Source: an uncultured Lachnospiraceae bacterium
Lineage (GTDB): Bacteria; Bacillota; Clostridia; Lachnospirales; Lachnospiraceae
Direction: 5' to 3'
DNA length: 37,268 nt
NCBI GenBank assembly: GCA_949472775.1
Contig: CASWVG010000025.1
Coordinates: forward strand, 1 to 37,268
In this document: piece by piece, positions 23,701 to 32,571 of the stretch
How the letters are laid out: each line of letters opens with the position of its first letter
Numbering within the stretch: position 1 is the stretch's first letter
Position numbers and translations under genes: made by a program
Notes under the pieces: generated by a model
What the model saw: only the letters and a program-made list of their open reading frames with translations
The model's database searches: none
What the model was told of the DNA's origin: nothing

Positions 23701-24555
23701 GTGGCCCCGATAGAGAAATGTAGTTATCCGATGGAAGAGATGATGTCGATTGTGTCCGAGCTTGCATGGAAATATACCGGCTGTGATCACTCGTCTGTCA
23801 CTTATGAGAAGGCGCAGATGCTGATGGAGGCGGTTCTGTACTGTATCAATGAGGACAGACGGCAGGAGGGCAATGCTCTTGTGGCAAAGAATATTCCGGC
23901 GAAGGAGGCGTATGAACAGGGCCGGAAAATCGTTTTAGAGAAGCTTAAGAAATTACAGACGCTGTATAACGAGCTCATCCCGGATTTCAAGGATTATGGA
24001 TCTGTATGTCTGAAAGATACGGTCAGAAAGGGAATCCCGGCGTTTCTGGAAAGATACGATTTCAGGTATGCGCCGCAGGAGACACTGCTGACCCTTGACT
24101 ATCCGGTCCTGCGAAGTTACGGCGTCTTATCCGGCGTCGATCTGGTGCTCTGTTATATGCAGGACATCCGGCTGGAACAGAAATTCCTGTCAAAAATGGA
24201 AGATAAGTATATTGTTAAGGTACTGCGGAAATATCAAAGAGATTATGAGTATGTGCTTGTAAATATTTGTGAAATTGTCTTACAGAATATGGCAGGTCAC
24301 ATGATACTGGACAAGCCGTTGCAGGGGCAGGGATTTAACCGGGAAGAACTGGAAAGTCTGGAAGAGATTCTGTCAGATAAGACAGAAGAGCAGATCAAGG
24401 CGTATCTTCTGAAAGCACTGGAGCGGCTGATGGCTCAGTTTTATGACAATGATGATTGTCTGTTAGCGTATCTGGGCGGCGGGCTGTCCGATATCGCGAC
24501 AAGAATCAGAAATAACGCAGAAAACCGCTGTCTGGGGCAGTTGTTCATGCTGTGA
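23701..24555 (+). CDS. DUF6179-like protein
   Basis: 284-aa soluble helical protein with IVSELAWKYTGCDHSSVTYE, then KAQMLMEAVLYCI near the N-terminus and LLAYLGGGLSDIATRI near the C-terminus, which recalls DUF6179. It is next to the DUF6323-like gene, the usual arrangement. The start is uncertain: GTG 23701 has TGGAG almost touching it, while ATG 23731 and ATG 23743 have no clear site. An out-of-frame ATG at 23718 stops at once. Function unknown. The two genes probably share one transcript, starting between 23021 and 23126, and end at a bidirectional hairpin shared with gltA. Confidence 0.68.
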   Translation: MAPIEKCSYPMEEMMSIVSELAWKYTGCDHSSVTYEKAQMLMEAVLYCINEDRRQEGNALVAKNIPAKEAYEQGRKIVLEKLKKLQTLYNELIPDFKDYGSVCLKDTVRKGIPAFLERYDFRYAPQETLLTLDYPVLRSYGVLSGVDLVLCYMQDIRLEQKFLSKMEDKYIVKVLRKYQRDYEYVLVNICEIVLQNMAGHMILDKPLQGQGFNREELESLEEILSDKTEEQIKAYLLKALERLMAQFYDNDDCLLAYLGGGLSDIATRIRNNAENRCLGQLFML

Positions 24556-24573
24556 TTCCAAATTTATAAGAAA

Positions 24574-24612
24574 AAGAGCATTGTGCGATTGTCAGCTTTG
24601 CACAATGCTCTT
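24574..24612 (-). terminator. Bidirectional terminator between DUF6179-like gene and gltA
   Basis: AAGAGCATTGTGC pairs perfectly over 13 bp with GCACAATGCTCTT. The T-run TTTTTCTT lies on the minus-strand side, so it best serves gltA; on the plus strand only a weak U-rich tail follows. Confidence 0.85.
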
Positions 24613-24625
24613 ATTCCTCCTATAG

Positions 24626-25996
24626 TCAGGCGTTTCTCTCTAACAGTTTCTGGTAATCCCTGTCCACGCAGATTGTCTTGTAGGCGGGACGGATGATCTT
24701 GCCGTTGTTTGCGAGCTCCTCCATGCGGTGCGCGCTCCAGCCAACGATTCTGGCGATGGCGAAGATCGGTGTGTACAGTTCCATCGGCAGATTCAGCATG
24801 CTGTAAACAAAGCCGGAGTAGAAATCCACGTTGATGTTGACACCCTTGTAGATGGGACGTTCTTCCGCGATCAATTCCGGAGCAAGTCGCTCTACCAGAT
24901 TATAGAGTGCAAATTCGTCGTGTAATCCTTTCTCATCGGAAAGCCGTTCCACAAAGGACTTGAAGATAACGGCACGGGGATCGGATTTGGAGTACACGGC
25001 ATGTCCCACACCGTAAATCAGACCTGCATGGTCGAAAGCTTCTTTATGCAGGAGTTTTTTCAGATAGTCGGCAACCTGTCCTTCGTTGCTCCAGTCGGAG
25101 ATGACGCGCTTCATTTCCTCAAACATCTTCACCACTTTGATATTGGCGCCGCCGTGGCGGGGACCCTTTAAAGATCCGATTGCCGCCGCGATCACGGAAT
25201 AGGTGTCCGTCAGGGAGGAGGTAACCACATGGGTGGTAAAGGAAGAGTTGTTACCGCCGCCGTGCTCCATATGCAAGATCAGGGCGATATCCAGAACGCC
25301 TGCCTCCAGAGGCGTGTATTTATTGTCCGGGCGCAGAATATGTAAAATATTTTCGGCATTTGACAGGTGCGGCTGGGGCTGGTGTATGTAAAGACTTTCT
25401 CCGTTGTGATAGTGATTGTAAGCCTGATAGCCGTAGATGGAAAGCATCGGGAAAAGCGCGATCAACTGCAGACATTGTCTGAGGACGTTTGGCAGGGAGG
25501 TGTCGTCGGCTCTGTCGTCATAGGAGTAGAGCGTCAGCACACATCTCGCCAATGTATTCATCATATCGTTGCTGGGTGCTTTCATAATGATATCGCGCAC
25601 AAAACTGGTAGGCAGGGAGCGGTAGCTGTTTAAAAGCCTGGTAAACTCCGCCAGCTCCTCCGCGTTCGGCAGCTTGTCAAACAGCAGAAGATAAGTGACT
25701 TCTTCAAAGCCGAAACGACCGTCCGACGAAAGGCCATTTACCAGATCCTGTACATTGTATCCCCGGTAGAAAAGCTTGCCGTGTGTGGGAACCTGTACGC
25801 CGTCCACAATCTTGTTGGCGCGCACATCGGAAATATTAGTTAAACCAGCCAGTACGCCTTTACCATTTAAGTCTCTTAAGCCGCGCTTGACGTCGTATTT
25901 TGTGAAAAGATCCGTATCGATAATGCCGGCTTGCTCGCTCATGTTGGCAAGCCGCACAATTTCAGGAGTAATTTCAGAAAAGCTGTTCTGTTCCAT
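24626..25996 (-). CDS. gltA: Citrate synthase
   Basis: 456-aa citrate (Si)-synthase-type enzyme, condensing acetyl-CoA with oxaloacetate. Active-site elements are visible: histidine in LHMEHGGGNNSSFTTHV (H245 region), KGPRHGGANIKVVK, GVGHAVYSKSDPRAV with the second catalytic histidine, and NVDFYSGFVY with the catalytic aspartate. The N-terminal domain (GVLAGLTNISDV, then GKLFYRGYNVQDLV) is normal. GGAGG lies about 8 nt before the ATG. In a fermentative Clostridia member it probably serves glutamate synthesis in a partial TCA cycle. No aconitase or isocitrate dehydrogenase gene is next to it. It has its own promoter, leader hairpin and terminator. Confidence 0.95.
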   Translation of the reverse strand: MEQNSFSEITPEIVRLANMSEQAGIIDTDLFTKYDVKRGLRDLNGKGVLAGLTNISDVRANKIVDGVQVPTHGKLFYRGYNVQDLVNGLSSDGRFGFEEVTYLLLFDKLPNAEELAEFTRLLNSYRSLPTSFVRDIIMKAPSNDMMNTLARCVLTLYSYDDRADDTSLPNVLRQCLQLIALFPMLSIYGYQAYNHYHNGESLYIHQPQPHLSNAENILHILRPDNKYTPLEAGVLDIALILHMEHGGGNNSSFTTHVVTSSLTDTYSVIAAAIGSLKGPRHGGANIKVVKMFEEMKRVISDWSNEGQVADYLKKLLHKEAFDHAGLIYGVGHAVYSKSDPRAVIFKSFVERLSDEKGLHDEFALYNLVERLAPELIAEERPIYKGVNINVDFYSGFVYSMLNLPMELYTPIFAIARIVGWSAHRMEELANNGKIIRPAYKTICVDRDYQKLLERNA

Positions 25997-26043
25997 TTAT
26001 GTACCTCCTTCTTTAAAAACTGGTGTTGCTCTGTGACAAAAAT

Positions 26044-26072
26044 GGTGCAGGGGTACGGTTCACCCTTGCACC
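26044..26072 (-). promoter_or_regulatory. Hairpin at the 5' end of the gltA transcript
   Basis: GGTGCA (26044-26049) pairs with TGCACC (26067-26072), with inner GGGT/ACCC. On the minus strand it falls within the first nucleotides of the predicted gltA mRNA. It may stabilise the message or be an operator. Confidence 0.5.
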
Positions 26073-26081
26073 GACTCTATA

Positions 26082-26111
26082 ATCATATCACGAAAAATGG
26101 TTCGGAAACAA
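26082..26111 (-). promoter_or_regulatory. gltA promoter
   Basis: Minus strand TTGTTT and TATGAT with an 18-nt spacer (plus-strand AAACAA 26106-26111 and ATCATA 26082-26087). The leader to the gltA ATG is about 80 nt. Confidence 0.6.
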
Positions 26112-26292
26112 GAAAAAACAGTAATTTAACAAATTTTTAATATTATGTTAACAATACTTGCACACGAAATAGCAAAATGGTACCAGACAAGAATGCGTAC
26201 AGTTCTTTTTAGAGTGGAAATTTTGTGTGACAGGGATTACAATAGTAAAATGAAACATATGGTTAACGGGAAGCGGATGAGAGGAGTAAATT

Positions 26293-26940
26293 ATGGACAA
26301 GAAAGAAATATTAAAGCGGGTGGATCACACACAGTTAAAGGCATACGCCACATGGGAGGACATCGTCAGTCTCTGTGATGAGGCGATCGCATTCAAAACG
26401 GCGTCGGTCTGCGTGCCGCCGGCATATATTGAAAGAATTCATGAAACATACGGGGATAAGATCAATATCTGCACCGTAGTGGGATTCCCGCTGGGCTACA
26501 GCGTGACGGAGGCGAAGGTTGCTGAGACGGAGAAGGCCATTGCGGACGGTGCAAACGAGATCGATATGGTGGTCAATATCAGTGATGTGAAAAACGGGCT
26601 TTATCAGAAGGTCGAGGAAGAAATCCGCGCGTTAAAGAGAGTCTGTGGCGACAAAATTTTAAAGGTGATTATCGAGACATGTTATCTGACGCAGGATGAG
26701 AAGATCGCAATGTGTCGTGCGGTTACGGTGGCAGGCGCAGATTATATCAAGACTTCCACAGGGTTTGGCACGGGCGGGGCGACGCTGGAAGATGTTCGTC
26801 TTTTTAAAGAGCATATTGGTCCCGGAGTAAAAATCAAGGCGGCAGGCGGCATTTCCACGCTGAAAGATCTGGAGGCGTTTGTAGAGGCAGGCTGCGACAG
26901 GATTGGTACCTCGAGAGCAGTTGGACTGCTTCGCGATTAA
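26293..26940 (+). CDS. deoC: Deoxyribose-phosphate aldolase
   Basis: 215-aa class I aldolase that splits 2-deoxyribose-5-phosphate into acetaldehyde and glyceraldehyde-3-phosphate in deoxynucleoside catabolism. The Schiff-base lysine K153 lies in ADYIKTSTGFGTGGAT. VVGFPLG, NEIDMVVNI (D91) and KIKAAGGI with the second active-site lysine are present. The length is normal for the family. GAGGAG lies 7 nt before the ATG. No other deo genes are adjacent, so it is a single-gene unit between gltA and the flagellin-like gene. Confidence 0.95.
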   Translation: MDKKEILKRVDHTQLKAYATWEDIVSLCDEAIAFKTASVCVPPAYIERIHETYGDKINICTVVGFPLGYSVTEAKVAETEKAIADGANEIDMVVNISDVKNGLYQKVEEEIRALKRVCGDKILKVIIETCYLTQDEKIAMCRAVTVAGADYIKTSTGFGTGGATLEDVRLFKEHIGPGVKIKAAGGISTLKDLEAFVEAGCDRIGTSRAVGLLRD

Positions 26941-26952
26941 GTTTATATTTTT

Positions 26953-26976
26953 TAGGAAATTTTTCCTATTTTCTGT
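26953..26976 (+). terminator. Short terminator-like hairpin after deoC
   Basis: TAGGAAA pairs with TTTCCTA around a 2-nt centre, followed by a T-rich tail (TTTTCTGTTT). The stem is AT-rich and short, so efficiency is uncertain. Confidence 0.5.
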
Positions 26977-27005
26977 TTGTGTTTTCATGCGGAAGGCGGT
27001 ATAAT
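26977..27005 (+). promoter_or_regulatory. Sigma-A promoter of the flagellin-like gene
   Basis: TTGTGT (26977-26982), a 17-nt spacer and consensus TATAAT (27000-27005). No sigma-28 type sequence is seen, which is unusual for a flagellin gene. Confidence 0.75.
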
Positions 27006-27048
27006 ATAACTGAAAGTGTCAGGTAATCATAGAGGAAGGAGCGTGCAT

Positions 27049-27816
27049 ATGAAAATAGGTGCAGTATCACCTCAAAAAAATCTTTTCTGGTCATATTCCC
27101 ATCTTTCCAGCGGAAAGCGGATTAATACTGCGAAAGACGACGCGGCGGGGCTTGCCATTGCGAATAAGATGAAAACGCAGGAGACCGGTTACAGGGTCGG
27201 TGCGGAAAATGCCGGGATGGCGATAGGCGCTTCCAATGTGGCAGAGAGCGCTCTGGGCGGCATGTCGGATTATTTACAGAGAATCCGGGAACTTGCTGTG
27301 CGCTCCATGAACGGTATCAATTCCGATGCGGATAAGCAGATTTACCAGAAAGAGATTGATCAGCTCAAGCAGGGCATAGAAGGGCTGGCAAGGGATACCA
27401 GTTTTAACGAGCAGAAGCTTCTGGATGGCAGCATGGCCGATATGGCAGTTGCGACTTCCCCAAGCGGTGGCAGTATGCATATCCAGATGGAAAATTCCAC
27501 GCTTGAGGCGCTCGGTATCGCTGATCTGGATGTCACCTCGAAGGATTTTAGTCTGGACACCATAGATAAAGCGCTGGATATGGTTTCAGAGCGCAGGAGC
27601 AGCCTTGGGGCGTCTACGAATGCTTTACAGTATACGAGTAATTTTAATAACACGGCGGCGCTCAATCAGCTTTCTTCCAGAAGCAGGCTGGAAGATCTGG
27701 ATTTCCCGAAGGCAATTGCGAAAAAGAAGCAGGATGAAGTGTTAGGACAGTACCGGATAGCAATGCTGAGGCGGCAGATGGATGAAAAGAGAAAGTCTGC
27801 GACAGCCTTATTCTGA
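27049..27816 (+). CDS. Small flagellin-like protein
   Basis: 255-aa flagellin-family protein made only of the conserved D0/D1 helices. The N-terminal part has SSGKRINTAKDDAAGLAIANKM and LQRIRELAVRSMNGINSDADK, with the segment corresponding to the TLR5-recognised region. The C-terminal helix has SLGASTNALQYTSNF and ends in a basic tail, KRKSATALF. The usual first residues (a MxINxNxxAL-type opening) are replaced by MKIGAVSPQKNLFWSYS, and the hypervariable D2/D3 domains are missing. GGAAGGA lies ~8 nt before the ATG. The gene is isolated from other motility genes here. It may be a minor filament component or a flagellin relative with another job; the sigma-A promoter supports the latter idea only weakly. 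Confidence 0.85.
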   Translation: MKIGAVSPQKNLFWSYSHLSSGKRINTAKDDAAGLAIANKMKTQETGYRVGAENAGMAIGASNVAESALGGMSDYLQRIRELAVRSMNGINSDADKQIYQKEIDQLKQGIEGLARDTSFNEQKLLDGSMADMAVATSPSGGSMHIQMENSTLEALGIADLDVTSKDFSLDTIDKALDMVSERRSSLGASTNALQYTSNFNNTAALNQLSSRSRLEDLDFPKAIAKKKQDEVLGQYRIAMLRRQMDEKRKSATALF

Positions 27817-27849
27817 TGTCTGGCGAAGGCATGCGGTATTTTTGGTCTA

Positions 27850-27878
27850 TTGACTTTTTAAAAGCTGTCTGAGATAAT
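27850..27878 (+). promoter_or_regulatory. Sigma-A promoter of pckA
   Basis: TTGACT (27850-27855), a 17-nt spacer and GATAAT (27873-27878). Predicted leader of about 100 nt. Confidence 0.75.
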
Positions 27879-27922
27879 GTTAGAGGTGTACAGACAGGTA
27901 CATGTGAGGGACATTCGGGATT

Positions 27923-27942
27923 CCGGGGAAGTCATTCCCCGG
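27923..27942 (+). promoter_or_regulatory. Hairpin in the pckA leader
   Basis: CCGGGGAA pairs perfectly with TTCCCCGG around GTCA. It lies inside the leader, 45 nt before the start codon, without a directly adjoining T-run. A second, weaker pairing TGTAC/GTACA lies just upstream (near 27887-27902). A role in mRNA stability or regulation is possible. Confidence 0.5.
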
Positions 27943-27986
27943 ATATTCCGTGAACCAATACAATTTTTTAAGGAGGAGAACGTAAA

Positions 27987-29705
27987 ATGGCAACAAAAGC
28001 GTATTATCCCATTTCCGAGATTGGCGCCGGCAAGGTTGGTTTTTCCAAAACCCGTTCCATTATTGAGGCGGCATTTTACGGAAACAACGTAGTTAAGGTT
28101 AACACCTTGAGAGAGGCTTATGAGCTGGCAAAGAATTCACCTGGTACCGTGGTGACAGATATGCCGATTAAGGATGGCGAGACTTTCGGTCTTCCTGCTG
28201 ACGCAAAGGTTCTGTTATTCAATGACGGTGCGGTAACCGGCCGTTATGCTGCAGCACGCCGTATCAAAGGCGAGCCCGGCGTAGATGAGGCAAAATTAGA
28301 TAAAGTGGTTATGGACGCAGTCTATGAGACACGCTGGAAAACTATGTACCATGCAGAGTGCTTCGTAGGTCTTGACCCCGAGTTTATGGCAAAGGCTCAC
28401 CTTCTGATTCCCGAAGGAGAGGAGAATCTGCTTTACAACTGGATGATTAACTTCCAGTATATGTCTGACGAGTATGTTAAGATGTACAAGAAATCCCAGC
28501 CTATCGGCGGCGGCAATGAGCCTGATATCTATATCTTCTCCGATCCCCAGTGGGCACCTCACGAGGCTCCCGATCTGGACTATAGCTGCTTAAGCGATCC
28601 GCTTACGCTGTGCTACTTCGATACAAACGAGAACTGCGCTGCAATCCTCGGTATGAAGTATTTCGGTGAGCACAAGAAGGGCACACTGACCATGGCATGG
28701 GCGCTTGCAAACAGAAACGGTTACGCTTCCTGCCACGGCGGACAGAAAGAGTATCTGTTAAAAGACGGTTCCAAGTTCGTTGCTTCCGTTTACGGTCTGT
28801 CTGGCTCTGGTAAGTCCACACTTACCCATGCAAAGCACGGCGGCAAGTACGATATCAAGGTGCTTCACGATGACGCTTTCATCATCAACAGCGATACTTG
28901 TGCATCCATCGCTCTGGAGCCCACCTATTTTGATAAGACAGCAGATTACCCGACTGGCTGTCCGGATAATGAGTATCTGTTATCTGCTCAGAACTGCTCC
29001 TGCACCATGGACAGCGAGGGCAAGATCCAGCTCGTTACAGAGGATATCAGAAACGGTAACGGTCGTGCGATCAAGTCCAAATTATGGTCTCCGAACCGTG
29101 TAGATAAGATTGACGCACCTGTAAACGCAATCTTCTGGATTATGAAAGATCCTACCATTCCGCCTGTAGTGAAGTTAAAAGGCTCCGCGCTTGCATCCGT
29201 AATGGGCGCAACGCTTGCGACAAAGACTTCCACCGCGGAGCGTGTGGCAGCAGGTACCGACTTGAATGCAATCCGTATCGTGCCTTATGCTAACCCGTTC
29301 AGAACCTATCCTCTTGTAAACGACTACGAGAAGTTCAAGAAGCTGGTTGAGGAGAAGAACGTTGACTGCTACATTGTAAACACCGGCGACTTCATGGGTG
29401 AGAAGGTAAAACCCGCGGATACGCTTGGCATTCTTGAGACCATCGTTGAGAAGAAGGCAAACTTCGAGCAGTGGGGTCCTTTCGAGGATATCGAGATTAT
29501 GTACACATGGGACGGTCAGACAGACGGTTTCAAGGACTTCAAGGCAAAGACAGACCTTGGCAATGCGGACTACAAAGCACAGCTCAAGAGCGCTATGGAG
29601 ACCCGTGTAAATGCGGTTAAGGGCTTTGCGGAGAAGAAGGAGGGGTATGACAAACTTCCTGACGAGGCACTGGCAGCACTTGAGAAGCTGGTGAACGCTC
29701 TGTAA
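27987..29705 (+). CDS. pckA: Phosphoenolpyruvate carboxykinase (ATP type)
   Basis: 572-aa cytoplasmic enzyme interconverting oxaloacetate and PEP with ATP/ADP. The kinase-specific P-loop GLSGSGKST lies at 270-278, HDDAF at 294-298 supplies metal ligands, and SPNRVDKIDAPVNAIFWIMK and ATLATKTSTAERV follow. The N-terminal region is shorter on motifs than E. coli PckA but typical for Clostridia. AAGGAGGAG lies ~9 nt before the ATG. Its codons (CTT/CTG, GCA, AAG, GGC, few rare codons) differ from neighbours and suggest high expression. In fermenters it often runs toward oxaloacetate, conserving ATP. Monocistronic with strong promoter and terminator. Confidence 0.93.
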   Translation: MATKAYYPISEIGAGKVGFSKTRSIIEAAFYGNNVVKVNTLREAYELAKNSPGTVVTDMPIKDGETFGLPADAKVLLFNDGAVTGRYAAARRIKGEPGVDEAKLDKVVMDAVYETRWKTMYHAECFVGLDPEFMAKAHLLIPEGEENLLYNWMINFQYMSDEYVKMYKKSQPIGGGNEPDIYIFSDPQWAPHEAPDLDYSCLSDPLTLCYFDTNENCAAILGMKYFGEHKKGTLTMAWALANRNGYASCHGGQKEYLLKDGSKFVASVYGLSGSGKSTLTHAKHGGKYDIKVLHDDAFIINSDTCASIALEPTYFDKTADYPTGCPDNEYLLSAQNCSCTMDSEGKIQLVTEDIRNGNGRAIKSKLWSPNRVDKIDAPVNAIFWIMKDPTIPPVVKLKGSALASVMGATLATKTSTAERVAAGTDLNAIRIVPYANPFRTYPLVNDYEKFKKLVEEKNVDCYIVNTGDFMGEKVKPADTLGILETIVEKKANFEQWGPFEDIEIMYTWDGQTDGFKDFKAKTDLGNADYKAQLKSAMETRVNAVKGFAEKKEGYDKLPDEALAALEKLVNAL

Positions 29706-29738
29706 TTGATACATGTAATTATATAAAGGCAGAAAGAG

Positions 29739-29776
29739 TGTATCCGGGAATCGTCTGATTTTCGGATACATTTTTT
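29739..29776 (+). terminator. Rho-independent terminator after pckA
   Basis: TGTATCCG (29739-29746) pairs with CGGATACA (29763-29770), followed directly by TTTTTT. Confidence 0.92.
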
Positions 29777-29801
29777 CATATGCAGGAAAGTGCGTGATGA
29801 G

Positions 29802-32513
29802 ATGAAAGTTTTGCGAAAATTTACAGGGGTTATCTTCCTCTTCATTGTTGTTTTTATGGTTATGGCTATGTTCCAGTATCAGGCAGATCAGAATACTGTG
29901 GAAATAGTTGAGGAGACTGTCACTGCTACAGACGAAACGCTGGTAATCGGAATGGCGGGCAGCAATCTGGCGGACATTGCCTGCTGTCTTTTGATTGTAG
30001 TTTCGGCAATCATTTTGTTTGTGCTGGCGCTGGTCCGGTGGTGTACGAGACAGCAGAGCCGGGGAGGCATTTTTCTTGGGCTGTTCGGTCTCACTGCGGG
30101 TATTTACTGCTTTGTAGGCACGGATACCTTAAATCTTTTTTTAGATTTGCATGGAGCCCGGGTGCTGCAGGAGTATCTGATGCTGATGATGCCGCTGTTC
30201 CTGACACTCTATTTTGAGAGGAATCTGGGGAACATGTTTCCGCGCCGTTTCACATGGCTCTTATGTATCGTGTGCTTCAACGCGGTAATACAGATCATAT
30301 TGGAACTGTTTGGCATACAGAATCTGATTGTGATGGCGGATGTGTCCACGGTAGTGCTTGGCGCTGTCTGTGTGGTGACGATTGTGAGTTTGATACAGTT
30401 GGTTTACAAAAGCCGCCGTTATCAGATTCTGATTCCGATTATCTCTTTGTCTGTTCTGCTTGCCGGTGAAGTGGCAAAGGTGATTCTGAATCATTTTTCC
30501 ATGTATGCCTACGCGGAGGTGGCGACACTGTATGCCATGGCAATATTCGGGCTGCTGTTGGCGATCCTGCATATACTACGCATTTCAAAGGAATACCGGC
30601 TGGATGCGGAAGAGAGGGTAAAGGCGGCGCAAAAACAGAACAGTCAGCTTGCCCAGGCGAAACTGGAGGCGGATGCGGCCAGGCACGAAGCACTTGCAGC
30701 GAATGAGGCGAAAGGTAAGTTCCTGGCGCAGATGTCCCACGAAATCCGCACGCCGATCAATGTGGTGCTCGGCATGGATGAAATGATTCTGCGGGAATCA
30801 AGGGAACCGGACATCAGGGAATATGCGATGGATATCCACACGGCAGGGCAGTCGTTGTTATCGCTGATTAACGATATTCTGGATTTTTCCAAAATTGAGT
30901 CGGGCAAAGTAGAGGTTGTTCCGGTTACATATGAGGTTTGCAGCATGATTCATGATCTGGTGAATATGACGCTGCAGAGGGCTAAGAATAAAGAACTTCA
31001 GTTTGTTGTGGAGATTGACCATGAAATACCAACCTGCCTGTACGGTGATGATGTGCGTATCCGTCAGGTGCTGATTAATATATTGACTAATGCAGTCAAA
31101 TATACGAAAAAGGGCACGGTCTGGCTGCGGGTAAAGAGCCGCATAGAGGGTGAGATGGCAGTGCTTTTCTTTGAGGTGGAGGATACGGGAATCGGGATCA
31201 AGGAGGAGGACCTGCCGAAGCTGACTGCGGAGTTTGAGCGGATAGAGGAGGAAAGAAATCGTAATATAGAGGGTACCGGGCTTGGGATGAGCATTACGGT
31301 ACAGCTCCTTAAGCTGATGGACAGCCAGCTTAAGATAGAAAGTGAATATGGAAAAGGCTCTAAGTTTTCTTTTGAACTGGTGCAGAAAATTATGGACAGT
31401 ACGCCGATCGGGGATTTTGAGTCCAAGGTACGGCAGATGTCGGAAAATTTCAGTTATGAATCCAGCTTTTATGCGCCGGATGCGAAACTTCTGGTGGTGG
31501 ACGACAATGCGGTCAACCGCAAGGTGTTGCGGAATCTTTTGAAAGAAACGCAGATCCAGGTGTCAGAGGCAGGCGGTGGCGCGGAGTGCCTGCGTCTCGT
31601 GCAGGAAAATCGCTACGATCTGATTTTCCTTGACCATATGATGCCCGAAATGGACGGTGTGGAAACACTTCATCACATGAAAGGATTGCTGGATTATCCC
31701 TGCAAAGATACGCCGGTGGTGGTGCTGACTGCAAATGCGGTGGCAGGAGCAAGGGAACAGTATCTGGCGGAAGGGTTTGACGATTTTCTGTCGAAACCTA
31801 TTGTGCCGGATAAGCTGGAAAATATGATTCGGAAAATGCTGCCTAAGGAACTGCTACAGGCTGCAGACACGGCGAAAGTGCCGGCAGTGAAAGCGGATGC
31901 CTGTCCGGAAGATATGCCTGTGGTGGAAGGGCTGGATTGGAATTATGCCTGGCTGCATCTGCCGGACATGGAACTGCTATCTTATACGCTGAAAGAGTTT
32001 TATGAGCAGATTGACCCGGCGGCGGACTCTCTGGAACAGGCATATGAACAGATTGACGACAAAGCATATCTGGAGCAGTACCGCATCCAGGTACATGCGA
32101 TGAAGAGTCTTGCGGCTACGATCGGAATTGTAACACTGTCAGGTGTGGCAAGAGTGTTGGAATCTGCGGCAAAAAATGGTAAAATGAATATAATTAGATC
32201 TATGACAGATATTTTTCTGGAAGAGTGGCGCAGTTACCGGCAGAGGCTGCAAGGTGTTCTTGGCATCGGAACTGAAGAAAAGCGGGAAATTGTCGATTAT
32301 TCCGTGATACGTGCTCTTGTGGAGATGGTACGCATCAGCATGCAGGAGATGGACATTGACCAGGCGGATGAACTGATGAAGCAGTTGCGGGCATATGCGT
32401 TTCCGGAGGAAATCGGGCGGAACATACAGAAACTCGCGGAGGCGGTTACAAATCTGGATCCGGAGGAGACAGAGCGGATTGCAGAGTTGTTGTCAGGGCA
32501 GTTGACAGAGTAG
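29802..32513 (+). CDS. Hybrid sensor histidine kinase with receiver and Hpt domains
   Basis: 903-aa membrane protein. One helix at residues ~8-25, a ~30-residue external loop, then about seven helices to residue ~260, like 7TM signal-input modules. A coiled coil at ~262-305 leads to the HisKA box KFLAQMSHEIRTPIN (H313). The ATPase domain has an N-box (N430), DTGIG and GTGLGM. The receiver at ~562-680 has DD acidic pair, phospho-acceptor D611 (IFLDHMMPEMDG) and a SKP lysine. A C-terminal Hpt domain has VHAMKSLA with H765. All phosphorelay residues are intact. ATG 29802 is chosen (AGGAAAG upstream); a GTG at 29790 is possible. It heads an operon with a two-receiver protein and a diguanylate cyclase, to which it probably signals. 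Confidence 0.9.
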   Translation: MKVLRKFTGVIFLFIVVFMVMAMFQYQADQNTVEIVEETVTATDETLVIGMAGSNLADIACCLLIVVSAIILFVLALVRWCTRQQSRGGIFLGLFGLTAGIYCFVGTDTLNLFLDLHGARVLQEYLMLMMPLFLTLYFERNLGNMFPRRFTWLLCIVCFNAVIQIILELFGIQNLIVMADVSTVVLGAVCVVTIVSLIQLVYKSRRYQILIPIISLSVLLAGEVAKVILNHFSMYAYAEVATLYAMAIFGLLLAILHILRISKEYRLDAEERVKAAQKQNSQLAQAKLEADAARHEALAANEAKGKFLAQMSHEIRTPINVVLGMDEMILRESREPDIREYAMDIHTAGQSLLSLINDILDFSKIESGKVEVVPVTYEVCSMIHDLVNMTLQRAKNKELQFVVEIDHEIPTCLYGDDVRIRQVLINILTNAVKYTKKGTVWLRVKSRIEGEMAVLFFEVEDTGIGIKEEDLPKLTAEFERIEEERNRNIEGTGLGMSITVQLLKLMDSQLKIESEYGKGSKFSFELVQKIMDSTPIGDFESKVRQMSENFSYESSFYAPDAKLLVVDDNAVNRKVLRNLLKETQIQVSEAGGGAECLRLVQENRYDLIFLDHMMPEMDGVETLHHMKGLLDYPCKDTPVVVLTANAVAGAREQYLAEGFDDFLSKPIVPDKLENMIRKMLPKELLQAADTAKVPAVKADACPEDMPVVEGLDWNYAWLHLPDMELLSYTLKEFYEQIDPAADSLEQAYEQIDDKAYLEQYRIQVHAMKSLAATIGIVTLSGVARVLESAAKNGKMNIIRSMTDIFLEEWRSYRQRLQGVLGIGTEEKREIVDYSVIRALVEMVRISMQEMDIDQADELMKQLRAYAFPEEIGRNIQKLAEAVTNLDPEETERIAELLSGQLTE

Positions 32514-32571
32514 AATAGAATATCGGTACATTACATAGAGACAGAACGGGTACCGGTGATCGGAGGAGGAA

